Part shown: piece by piece, positions 45,964 through 58,700 of the stretch
Layout of the letters: each line of letters starts with the position of its first letter
Numbering within the stretch: position 1 is the stretch's first letter
Assembly (NCBI GenBank): GCA_009767595.1
Contig: VSDK01002149.1
Coordinates: 1,617-65,616, forward strand
Source of the DNA: Symbiodinium kawagutii
Taxonomy: Eukaryota; Sar; Dinophyceae; Suessiales; Symbiodiniaceae
Length of the DNA: 64,000 nt
Reading direction: 5' to 3'
The notes under the pieces: generated by a model
Seen by the model: only the letters and a program-made list of their open reading frames with translations
What the model was told of the DNA's origin: nothing
Database searches by the model: none
Position numbers and translations under genes: made by a program

Positions 45964-46255
45964 GTATGGTTAGTTTAAGGACCAGTTGTGGATGATGATG
46001 CCGAAGTATTCCTCCTTCAGTGACGGTGAACTTGAAAGATGAGTAGGACGAAGAGTCTGATAAATCAAGGCACTCATGCTACAAAGACGTGTAAACATAG
46101 CTCGAATGGCATCCACAACTTGAGATTCAATTGAGTCGAGTGATGACGGGGGATCCTAGCCACAACTAGGTGCCCAATGGTACTGATCATCCCAGGATCC
46201 TTCCCAGCCTAGCCACAACCAGCCCATCATGGCCCAGTTGTAGTGGGACTCCCAG

Positions 46256-46323
46256 GATGCCATCATCATCGGTGCTGGGGTCATTGGCAACTCCATCGCC
46301 ACCGAGCTGTCCCGCAACGGCTG
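46256..46323 (+). CDS. FAD oxidoreductase exon a: GxGxxG motif
   Basis: CTCCCAG|GAT opens DAIIIGAGVIGNSIATEL then SRNG, ending in phase 2 at GGCTG|GTGGGG. This is the ADP-binding beta-alpha-beta start of FAD oxidoreductases. It begins in phase 0 at Asp; the Met codon is probably in the preceding exon. Confidence 0.88.
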
Positions 46324-46684
46324 GTGGGGATCCATGTTGGAACGCTGGGCCTGGACTGTCCTGAAGAAAGGTTGTTTTTATAGGTAGAGATTTCTCGAGC
46401 CAGTTCGGGGACCCCAGAAATGCTTGGTTTATGGGATGATTTGGGGATACCCCTGAAAGTTGAGAAACCACCATAGTTGGGAAGCATCCAAGTTTGGACG
46501 TTCTGAGCCATAGCCATAATACAATTTTAGTGGCGAGGATACGGAGTTTCTCAAGAGCTGTCAGAGTAAGTTGAATGATGGCGCGGATACGTCGTTGGGG
46601 CTGTGCAACTATCACTGTTGATTAGATTCCCAGTGAAGAACACGCCTTTGGTTGCGGGTGATTCTCCGTCCCCCCAAAAGATCG

Positions 46685-46715
<31 letters not shown>

Positions 46716-49700
46716 GCCGCAATGACTAGTAGATCTAACATGGGACGGCATTGTAGGGCTGCCTACCACTGGTGTAGTCCAATACTATTTGGGTGTGTGG
46801 TTCAATTTGGCCGTCATAATCCTAGAGATATCTGAGAGCGCATCACAAAAATATTCCCTAAGTAGTCCTACACAACTCTCCATATTTTGTGATCCCTCAC
46901 ATCCCTCACGTCATTCTCTCTTGTCGTTTCTTTTTTGTTAGACCAAGCCACTAGTATAGTGACTATTAGTCCTCCATCTAACAGTTACCCTGAGTACTAC
47001 TACGCGCAGACCCCGTCGTTGGCCCAGAACTTCATACGTTTTCCCTGAGTTTTTAAAGTTTTTTTACTTTTGGAACTCTGAGATTTTGCGATTTTTTAGG
47101 GTTTTTCGGGTTTAGGGTTTTAGGGTTTAGGGTTTTAGGGGTTTAGGGTTTTAGGGTTTTAGGGTTTAGGGTTTTAGGGGTTTAGGGTTTAGGGTTTTAG
47201 GTTTTCAACGCGCTGTTTGACAGTGATCTTACACCATGTGTTGTTTTGTTTTCGTTGGCATACACCCACCCGCCCATTGGTCCCATGTCATTTGAGAAAA
47301 TCATTTTTCCCCTTGGTCCCTCCTTCCCGTATTGTGTCCATATCTGTTTGCTTTTCTCCCTGTAGCTGGTTTTCTTGCTGCGGTAAAAAAAAATGTTGTT
47401 TGCCATTTACAGCATTATGTTTAGCTCGCTGAGCATTTTGGTTCGGGATGGCAAACACTGATAGGGATGCAGGAAAAATTCCAAAATTTTTCAGATTTTT
47501 TGATATAATCAAGGAAGCTCAACTAATGCTGTATGAATTTTTGCATTTCGAAAATTTGGAAGTAAAATCAATGTGCCGTCTTGGCATGTTATACACACAA
47601 GATAGCAGATTATACACAAACGAACATGTTTGAAAGAAAATGTAACAATTTGCCGATAACGAACCTGATTTGTTTCTGGTCAAGATTACATAATATCCAA
47701 GGATGCGAAAAAAATATTGCCGAAGTAATGCGTGCTGTCGTGAAACTGCAATGTTTAGGGTTTAGCATTCTCCCATGTGCATTTGCTGGCTAGTACGAGC
47801 TGCCTGACATTTTTTCAGAATTCTTGGAGCAAAGAAATGCGTGATCAACTCTGTCAGGATACAAGAACACATTGCCAAACAAATGACGCTCCCGATCAGG
47901 CCGCAATGTTTAGGGTTTAGCATTTTCTCTTGTGATGGGGCCTGGAAGCGCTATGCAAAAGATCAACGGTGTTGATTCTCGGCATCGCAGCCAAGCAGTT
48001 GTTTGAGCGACATATTCTCTTGTTGATATTTTTTTTTGCCGTCTTATTTTCCCAACTGGCATGTTGCCGGGCACGCTTGAGAAACATTCGTTGCATTGTG
48101 CTGTCAGTAACCAGCTGGGTTCACCAATAGATGCATGTGCCCGCATCCCCGAAAAAACGCGCCTAAACCCGACAATGTGCAACTTCGATTTTCGCATATC
48201 TGCCGTCGGCAAATATGTTGTTCACTTTGGCTCCGAGTCGCTTGCGGCGAGTGGGGTTTCGCGTTGGCGCGCGAAAACCTTCATTCTGAATTTGGCTTTG
48301 TCTGCGGTAAAAAGATTCATTCATCCATGGATGCATGTGCCGGCGCCCTTGAAAAAAAGCCGCCTAAAGCCGAAAGTGTGCAACTTCGATTTTCGCGTGT
48401 CTGCCCTCGGCAAATATGTTGTTAACTTTGGCTCCGAAATCGCTTGCGGCGAGTGGGGTTTCGCGTTGCGGCGCGAAACCTTCCGTTTGACATTGGCTTT
48501 GCCCTCTGCAAGCTGAGTATGCCCGTTCAGCAACCGTTTCGCTTTTGCTCGAAGATGTATCTGGCAATCAAACTGCTTGCCTAGCGTTTAGCATGCCCGT
48601 GACTTCCGGCATGGCAAAAAAGAACCCTGCTTCTGCACGCATCTTAAGGGGGGGGGCAGGGCGGGACAAAAAAAAACATACGCAGAGCATCTGTGAACAA
48701 TTTTTTCGTTCAGCACACGGATCGGTGCGGGCCACAGATCTACGATTTAAGAATTGAAGAACTGACCATGATGCAATTTTGGCTATATATCCTTTGGTAC
48801 AACGCTGTATTTGAAAGCCGAGTAGGCAGCAGGTCGTTAATGCAAGCGCTGCTTTTCTAAAAAGGGAAGGGCAACCCAAGGAGCCCCTCCGTGTGATGGA
48901 GACCTCGGGAAGAGCCCCCCCCTGGGTAATCAATAAACCCCCGAGGTCGATGAAGTCACACGGGTGCCCAGCCACAGGGGGGGAGGTCCCAGATGGACCT
49001 GACCCCCCGTCAAAGGGCCGCTTCGCGCTGCCGAGGCGCGACGGGTTGGGAACCGGAAGCGGCGTAGGGGAAGAAGAAGCAGAGAGACAAGAAAAAGAGA
49101 GACAGAGGGACTGAGAAAGAAAGAGAGAAGACAGAGAGAGAGAAGGAGAGAAGAGAGAGAAAGAAGAAAGAAAGGAGAAAAGACTCACACAGTCAGACTC
49201 CCACAACACACCCAACAAATTTTTTTGCTCAAGTGTGTCTGTCCCCCTCGTTCCTCGCACCCTCGACTCTCCCCACCTGAGTTGCAGCAATGACCTCCCA
49301 GCTGACTGTTCAAGCACTGCTGGTCTTCAGCGCCGCTTGGGCGGGCACCTTCTGGAACACTGCAGATCACCTGCCGGAGTTGTGGGCCACTTCGTTTGGC
49401 CTGCGGACTGCCCCCCACACGCAGTGCGCGTTGGGGAGAGCCGTGGCCACGGTGCTGCTCGGTGCTACGGCCTGGTGGGTGAACGGGCGTCTTCGTTACA
49501 GCCTCAAGGCATTCGCGGAGGAACTTGCTCCTCGCGGCGGGTGCTTGAACGGCGATGAAGCCATGGAGTACCTGCAGACCTTCGTCGCAGACACCCGCAT
49601 GGCCATCCTTCGGTGGCGAGGGTTGGGCATGCGTTGGCATGCCTTTGAACCCGAAGGTGTGGAGGAACTGGAGCTCCTTGGCAAACTGCTCCTTCCTGGA

Positions 49701-52700
49701 GGATGGCGCCTGACGCTCCTGGTTCGCATAGTGCTTTGATTTTCACAGTTCCGCAGACCGCAAAATCAGATAATTTTTTGGCCATAGGCACGGCGTGTTC
49801 CCGTGACGTCTCCAATTTTTGCAGCAGGGCACGGAGCCATGAGATCTTACGCATTCCCAAAGCTGTTTGTAGTCTTTTCAATGCTCCGAAGAAGTGGTTT
49901 GATTCTCTTAGTCAATTTCTTTTACAAGATGGTTGGATTCCTCATTCTCTCGACAAGTGTCTTTTCAAACGTGTTTATGAGAAAAGTATTTAAAGGCTGC
50001 GTGAACGCTTCCATTTTGGAAGTTGGGAGTTGGGAATCCTGGGAATCTGCCATGGACAGTACGATCATCTACTGTGGCCGTGAGGTTCGTCAGGAATCAA
50101 TTTGATATAGTTCTGCAACAACAGAAGTTTGCTCTTCAAATTGACGAAGTGAACATTTCAAACGAACGGGAAGCTGATATTCTCGCAGAGGCCGCCCCCT
50201 CTGAGAAACCCCAGATGAGACAAAGTCTGGGAGCTTTAAATTGGAGGGCTACTCAATCAGCTCCATGGTTGTTGTCAACGGTGAGTCACATGCAGGGATG
50301 TGTTGAAAGTGCCACGATATCTGACATTCTTGCAGTTAATCGTTTGGTCAGGCTTCAGAGACAAAGGTATGATCATGGTCTTCACTTTCAATCGATGAAA
50401 GGACCTTGCGCTCTTGTGACTTTCACTGATGTTTCATGGGCCACTAGGCGTGATTTGTCCAGTCAAGGAGGTCAAATTACCCTTCTCGCTGAAGAAGGTG
50501 CACTTCAAGGACAGAAGACAAAATTTTCAGTATTGTCATGGACAAGTCGCAGGCTTAGAAGGGTCGCTCGGAGCTCAACTTCTGCCGAAGCTCAGATGTC
50601 CGGAAATTCCTTGGATTCCCATGAGTTTGCTAAACTTTGTTTTTATGACATGTGCTGTTCGGAACGTTTGGATTTCAGAAAACATGATGAGTATCTTTCC
50701 AGTTTTGTTCTGGTCTTATTGGGGATTCTCGAAATATCTTTGATGGCGCCTCGAAATATTTTTGGAGAAAACGCACGGCTATTAAACTTTTGGCTATAAA
50801 AGAAAAATTCAAACAAGCGAATGTTCTTCTTAGATGGGTCGACAGTGATCAAGAAATGGCCGATGGATTTACGAAACCGTGGAAACATGAACCCTTGACT
50901 AAGGCCTTGTCTAAAGGGGAATGGTGTTTGGTCTATGATCCGGAGTTTCAATCTGCCAGAAAGAAACGTGCTCTCCAACGCGCTTCCAAAGATTCCAATC
51001 TCTTTGCGTGGCTTACGTCAGTTTACGATCTGGATGTTTGAACAAACATAATTATGGACCGGTGTGGAAGATTCACCCTTTGCTCACATCCAGAGTGATT
51101 CCCTGCAGCAGACGGCGCGAGCCCCCTTTCGTTTACAGCTCTCGCCCAGCTGAAAAGCATTCCAGCGAGTGCTCCTAGAGTGTTTCAGCGTGGTTGGCAT
51201 TTCCGCGCCCCCAGTCTAAGAAACCACCATATACACCATGATACATATACCGCGTCCACAAATAGCTTGCGGGTGGGCCATTGTTGTTCATTATTAGCCC
51301 CCTATGAAGAATTTGTGGTAAGTCTTTGTCAGAGTTCCTTAAAATCACGAAATGCATCCTAATAGCCTATGGCCCCCTATTTGTTCGCACTATTATTGCT
51401 CGCCATTGTGTTCTAAGGAGTCCGCCTTACGCATGGCCATCGCCTCCGCAAAGGCCAGAGTTGTTGCCACCTGATCTTTCATTTATAACTATTGTTACGA
51501 CACTATGGCCATGGAGTTTCCCGAATCGCTTGGGAATGCTGTCAGCAGCACCTGCTCGACGTCAAGAAAGAGGAGGACCTGCTGCGCGCTCTTCAGCAGA
51601 ACCTGCAGGTCAGCCCAAAGCGAATTGGAAAGAGCAACCCATGAAACCAAATGGCAAACCCCCATAGGCATAGCATCATTATTGAATCATTATTATTAAT
51701 TGTTATTATGTTATTACCAAAGTCATTTTATAATCTATGAACATCTCTAAATATCTATGTTTATCTTGTCCATCTTACAGCGGGACCTTCCAACCAACAG
51801 AGCAAAAACAAAAAACGGAAACTCCATCAAAAACTCTTCTTAAGAAGATGTGCGTGGTGCCAACTATCTCATGACCTCCCACTTCCCCACTGAGTATATC
51901 AGTCTCGGACGACGATTTGGGCTTTCCACTTTGTATCGTTAATCGTTGGCTGTATCGTCATCCCGATTTGAAGGGATCACATTGGTCCCATACATCTTAG
52001 CTGATCACAACGATCATCCGATGATCTTGATCGCCTTCTACATGCTTTTTGGTTTTTACCATTAATCATTATTCATCATTGGGTTGGTGATGTCACTGAT
52101 GTCTGTTGGCCCAGGTGTCTGGTTGGTGTAAGTTCCAATGACAAAATGGGATCGTGGGTTGATAAATTGCCACGAATTTCAGGAATGTTTCAACCACCAA
52201 CCACGCAGGTTCAATGGTTAATCAATGGTGGATGGTAGTCATCATGGTATATCATGGTTTATTATTAGTTCATGGTTAATCAATGGTTAAGCCACCAATC
52301 ATGGTATGGTTATTGACTGGCCGATGCCAAAAGGTCACTTCGGCCTGCTGGCAAGCCAGAAGGCTAAAAAATTGCCCAGCTGAAGTCGTGATGCCTCCGA
52401 CTGAGGTGTTGTTTCCCATGCACGAGTCATTGCTACGTGGGGTTTGTTCGGACTGCGGTGGTTTCTCAAGATGGGGATACCCCCAACCATCATCCAAGTC
52501 ATGAATCATTTTTTATCAATAAACAATTCTTTTGGGTTCGGGTTCCCAACTTTAAGACACACCGCACATGTCAAAAAAATGATTAAGATAACATAACAGC
52601 AACTATTCACTGACATGTAAACTGCAACATAACCACGATACGCTTTCATGAGCCAACTACTGACTGTTGAGTGGTTCTGGTTGGGTATGAGTTGAGGGAC

Positions 52701-55700
52701 ATTCATAGGATGTTTTAGAGGAGTGGTTATGACCATGGTTGGGCGGTTGATTTTATGGTTGATATGTCACAACCCATAGCCCAGGGTGTCCGTTGATGCG
52801 CACTGTCTGGGCCAAAGGTGAATCGTTTGTTGGCCCTTGGGATTTAAGCTTCGGGGTCACCAGGTTCAGGAGATGTGTCCGTTGGCATGTTTTGACCCGG
52901 CTTACCGGGTCGACTTCCAATCAATCGAGATACCGTGCTTAGTGGGTATCCGTATTGACCTTGGAGTTAGGTAAGATACTTTAGAATACTTTAGACGCAA
53001 CATGCATGTGAACTAGATATCAATATTTGTACCTACTGTCGTTGGTTGACTGTGGCTAGTGTTCCTTTTGAGTAGGGTCACTGTTACTGAATGGAGTTGG
53101 GACACCCCACTTGAGGTTGCCCAAACGTTTTGTATGAAATGCCCCCAAGCTGATGGTTTCCCACTCAGACTAAAAATAGACTTATCCACCAATTTCTGTA
53201 AGGAATGCTCTATTTTTGAAAGATCCATGTACAAAACTCAAACCTATCAGGAGATCTATGCAACTCACAGTATGCATGATAATGCATGATAAAACTATAC
53301 AAGTATAAGAAACAATGTGGGCCACAAAGATCCATGTGGATAATTTTGAGTGAAATTTCTGTTTTTCCCACTGACCTGTATATATAGAGTTCTCTTGTCC
53401 CAATCATTTAGTGTGTTGCTCTACTGAAAATTGATGCTAGTACGATGATTCAGCTGTGGTTTTAGAGCATTTGTGGACCCATTTTGGCGTCGCGGCCAGA
53501 TGGGCAAATTCGCTCCCGAGATGGATGACGCTGGGAGCCCAGTACACCAGGTGAGCAACTGCCCAATGATAGTGGCCACACATACGCTTCCCATAGATTT
53601 CACATACGTTTCGCACACATGCGCGCATACACAATTATCCAGTACGTACTATAGGTACCTGCACGGATGATTCATGATAATTCTTCATGTTTTATATTAA
53701 AGTTACGATATTTGTAGGGTACCAGCAGCACATTTAATTTCTAAGACATGTTTCGACATCGGATCTCAGATTTTTCAGGCTGCCCCTGAGTTTAGCTTTG
53801 ATCTCGGCAGCCAAGATTGAAATTTCAATCCTTACAAGAATCCATCGTAACACGGTCAACCAGTATCGCTCCACCAGCAGTATGTTGAGTAATCATTAGC
53901 ATCAGCCATCAATGAAGCATTATATACCAATTCCCCTTGAAACCAAGCCGGCAGGGGCACTGGTAGAGATTGGGTTGGACATGGAGGCGCTAGTGCGCAG
54001 GTCATGGTGGAGCACCAGCAAACGGAAGCCGAATTGGGAACCGGCTTCTCAGCGGCTGCGATAGGGATCCCGCAGGGCAGCTGGTGCATCAGTTGGTGCG
54101 GTGCCCATTCCGATGTTCATGAGGAACCATCAAGAAGTAGACTTACGACTCATAGTAACAAAGAGTCAGTCCGTAATCCGCAATACGTGTTTATTTATTT
54201 TCATTTACGTATGTGTACGTGTATATGTATACACATGTATGTGTGTAATTGTGATGTATGTAAATGTGAATGTGAATGTGAATATCCAAGTCTGTTTTGC
54301 ATCTGTATGCGTGTAGGCTTCTGTTTGTGTGCACGTACTCCCTACTACTGAAAATATAACGGTGTGCATATTATGTACATCACGTCTATCACTGCAGAAG
54401 TTTTCTCACAGCTGCAGCTACATGGACATCGCACCACCAGGTAAAGTCAACATGGAATTGACCAAACCATCCCAAAGTGGCAAACCAAAATTTGTTGTGA
54501 TTTGGGGGGCACAGTACAATATTTATTGACGTGCTGAAATAGTAACAAATTACCCTTACACTGTGGATGACCATTTTGGACAACTGTTATATCTTTCCGC
54601 TATTGTTGATTGTTGTTGACCTTTGGAATGAATGGTTTGCACACAGTTCGCAGCCACCATGCTGAAACATTACCATCAAGATCCATCAAGCACAATGATG
54701 GTATGTATATATCTATATATACATATGGTTGTGGGTCAAAACCCCGTACCCCTGGTTCCCCATCATTAACCATTATATTCCCTGTTAAATGGCTGGTTGT
54801 TATACCCCATTATTGGTGGTTAACTGCTTGACCCATAGCCATATGTATATGTTTTTGTACCTGAATCATCTCTAAAAAACCGTTCTTGTCATTCGTTGCA
54901 ATGGCTGGGCCCCCGGCAGTTTCACCATGCGCCGCTACGGCGCCGCAAGGGGCACCGCGGGGCGGGGCCCCGCCGAGGCACTGAGCAAGCGCGCGATCCA
55001 AGAGAGCTTTTTTCCCTTTCGGGCGCGTCAACCGCTGAAATTTTCGAGCCTGGCAAGCCTCCGGGAGTCTCTCGGAGGCTCCCGGGAAGCTTCCAGTGCT
55101 TTCCAGAGCCTCTGGAGGCTTCTGAAAGCTTCCGGGAAAACAATTTGAAAAAGAAAGGCTCCAAAACCTCCCCTGAACCCTACTTTGACGAAAGAAAAAT
55201 TTAACGACAGAAATCCAGCTTTGATTTTCAAATTTTTGAAAAAGGCTTCACAAAAGCTCCCCGGGTAGGATTTGGAAGAAAACAGCCTGAACCCTATTTT
55301 TGACGAAAGAAAAATTTAACAACAGAAATCTCAATTTCATTTTGAAGTTTTGACAAGAAAAAAGAAAAGGAAAAGGAAAGGACAAAGAAAAAAACAGGAA
55401 AAGTAAAGAAAAGAAAAGCCAAGAAGAAAGAACATAAAGGAAAAAAGAAAGAATAGAAGAGAAAGAAAGCAAAAGAAAAGAAAAGAAAAGGAAAGAAAAA
55501 GAAAAGAAAAAAGAGACGACAGAAAAGGAAAAGAAAAGAAAAGAAAAAGAAAAGAAAAAGAGAAGAAAAGAAAAAAGAAAAGCAGAGGAAAAGAAAAGGA
55601 AACGAAAAGAAAAGGAAAAGAAAGGAAAAAAGAAAAGGAAAGGCTTTGCAAAGCTAGGGGTAAAGGAGACAGAAAGAAAAAAGAAAAGAAAAGAAAAAGA

Positions 55701-58700
55701 AGGAAGAAAAGAAAACAGAAAAGAAAAGACTTTGAAAAGCCAGGGGTTTAGACACACCCCAGATGGCCGACTAGGGGGGTTAGACCCTAAATATACATAT
55801 GAAATAAAGGTTTAGGGTTTACGGTTTTAGGGTTTTAGGGTTTAGGGTTTTAGGGTTTAGGGTTTTAGGGTTTAGGGTTGTAGGGGTTTAGGGTTTTAGG
55901 GTCTTAGGGTTTTAGGGTCTTAGGGTTTAGGGTTTTAGGGTTTTAGGGTTTAGGGTTTTAGGGTTTAGGGTTGGGGGGGGGGGTTTAGGGGGGNNNNNNN
56001 NNNNNNNNNNNNNNNNNNNNNNNNNNNNNNNNNNNNNNNNNNNNNNNNNNNNNNNNNNNNNNNNNNNNNNNNNNNNNNNNNNNNNNNNNNNNNNNNNNNN
56101 NNNNNNNNNNNNNNNNNNNNNNNNNNNNNNNNNNNNNNNNGGGGGGGGGGGGGGGGGGGGTATGATGATGGTATGATGATGAGATGATGATGGTAAGATG
56201 ATGAGATGATGATGACGATCAAGACTTGTTCGGGTCCGGGCAAACGACAGGTTCTGACCGTACTACTAGTATAGCTACTGCTAGTATAGTGAGACACCTA
56301 CTAGTATACCACATAGACCAACCTACTAATACCCACTACTAGTATAGGTGACCAACCATACTGACCATGCTAGACTGGCTGACCCCAACCATATAGTGAG
56401 CTGATACCCACCACGAATAGCTACTGCTGAGGCCCGCGATGGACTCAGTGGCCCAGGGTTGTTGCTGCTGGGAGGCGGACGTTGAACATCGACAAGCTCC
56501 GCGGTTCGGGACAGGGCTCCACAGGCGCCGCACATGAGGAGTTACAGCCCCCCGTGATGATAGCGTGGTCATGGCTTCAGTGCTTCAAAATACGGGGAGG
56601 AACAGGGGGTGCTAAGATGTGCTAAGTGGTTTTGATGCTTGAATCACCAGCAAGAACTGAATAACCAAACAAGATTGGTTCAACAACGACTACTTGGTGC
56701 TTTGATTGTCATTCATGGTGATCTATGCGTACGTCAATGCTTGGTCAATCATGGCTGGTTGCATGGCCTCATTTATGGCTGGTTCAGCTGAGCTGGAGAG
56801 CCAGCTGCAACTGGTGGTTCTATTTATTCTCAGCAGTTTGGCGACAAGTTATCAAAATTGATCAAGCAATCATGACTATATATGACTCTCATCCATATGA
56901 CTCATCACCAACTATGCCGATTGAAAACTAGTCGTGGATTCTACTCGCAATGATCACTGGCTGTTGTTTGGGCAAATTTAGTTCGATTGGAAGTCTATTT
57001 GGATGAAATGACCCTGTGGCATCAGGATATTCCTCGGGAATTTGCAGAATGATGTGCGGTCACCCAGAGCTGTCAAAAGGGGAAGTGACGCGGGTCTTTC
57101 ACAGAGATCAACCTACTGGGTGCTCAAGCCCTAACAAGTAAGTACAACGACCCACAACCCATTGGATCAACCTGGGGATCTTTCAACCTGGGTCTCCAAC
57201 ATCAGAAGTAGAAGCAGAAAGGCGGACCTAGTTGCCAGTTGCATTGCTTGTGCGCGAGGGTTGTCATTACGATTGTCATTTTGGATAAGGAGGTACATTG
57301 CCCTATGGCATTTATTAGCTTCTGGCTGTTATGGGCAATGCTATCAGTAGATCCCTCCTCTCAGACATCCCAGAATGAAAGTTGCAGTTGGGCAGACAAC
57401 AGACCACTATATTGTTTTTACATGTTCGAAATTGAACCGGGGAGGATCTCAAGATGGAAAAACCAAGGATGTACAATACTGTAGCAGACATTTTAGCAGA
57501 TCCCGTTCTCTTAGGGTGGGGATTCTGGTAGCTTTCATCAAGAGCATTTGTTTGGCTCATGATATAGATGGGATGCCAGCACTGTCATTGGGTTGGGTGA
57601 TGTTGAGCGTCATGCTCTGTAGTGAAATCATCGAATCCGAAAGGTCATTTGCATGGAGCCGTTCCAGTTTCTGAATGCAGCGAATGAACTTTAGTTGCAT
57701 CTTGCAAGTGTGGATTCCAAGCCCTGTATGGACTGATTCGTCCAGATGAGCAGGGCCAAACACAGAGGGTGGTACTTCTTGTAGTTTAATTACATATGTT
57801 TGTATCATATTGATGTCTTCAGTTAGCATCATGCCGTATGAATACGACCTGGTTTAGCGGATCAGGATTGAAGCCACGAGGTAGCTCCGACCCTGAAGGG
57901 CTCAAGATTTCTTGATGACTCGAATAGTTTTGAAATGTCTTGAATGGAGATTCTTGGATCTCTGTAGTTTGATTCCGAGAGATTGTCTTCTTGTGTTTTC
58001 CGCTTCTGAATGTTTCAAGTCACTGTGTCACTCGCCAGTGGCCGGAGTGAAACTCTGTCAATTCCACGCGGTTCTACTGTGAGGGACTTGAAAATGCTAG
58101 CCCAGAAATCCTTTGGACAAGGCCTCCTGAAGCTCATCACAGAAAAGGGACTTGTGCTCACTAGCCTCATGGACTCCTGCGAAGCTTCAGGCATCAAAGA
58201 CGGAGATCACCTAAGTGCAGTTGCGCAGCAAGCAAAATTGGCAGCAACCAGCGGGGCTTTTGCACTGTGGTGCGGCAGTGGGAGGATTGTCACATGGGGT
58301 GACCCAATACGAGGTGGTGACAGCTCTTCCGTACAGGATCAGATCAGGAACGTGCAACAAGTTCAGGCCACAGACTCTGCCTTTGCAGCTATTTTGAGCG
58401 ACGGGTCTGTTGTTACCTGGGGCGATTGTGGTGGTGACAGCTCTTCAGTACAGAATCATCTCAGGAACGTCCAGCAAGTTCAGCGCACTCGTTTTGCCTT
58501 TGCTGCCATTTTGAGCAACAGGTCAGTCATTACGTGGGGCAATCCAGATGAAGGTGGTGACAGTTCTTTTGTACAGGACAAGCTCAGGAATGTAGAACAA
58601 GTTCAGGCCACAGACACTGCCTTTGCCGCCATCTTGAGCGACGGGTCTGTTGTTACCTGGGGCGATCCGAGATTTGGTGGTGATAGCTCAGCAGTTCAAG

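Noticed and set aside
47095-47205. True chromosome end
   Set aside because: The array is internal and irregular, and FAD exons continue in phase beyond the second array, so an interstitial array is the simpler reading unless the scaffold is misjoined.
48568-49317. Minus-strand ORF of 249 codons
   Set aside because: Its middle is the complement of the GAGAAAGA tract and the rest has no family match; it overlaps a better plus-strand frame only at its edge.
55248-55757. Minus-strand Phe/Ser/Leu-rich ORF of 169 codons, membrane-protein-like
   Set aside because: It is the complement of the AAAAG purine tract; the composition is explained by the repeat.
58010-58030. Dinoflagellate spliced-leader relic upstream of the intronless gene
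   Set aside because: No GCCATTTTGGCTCAAG-like sequence was found in the upstream region, so a spliced-leader retrogene origin is not shown.
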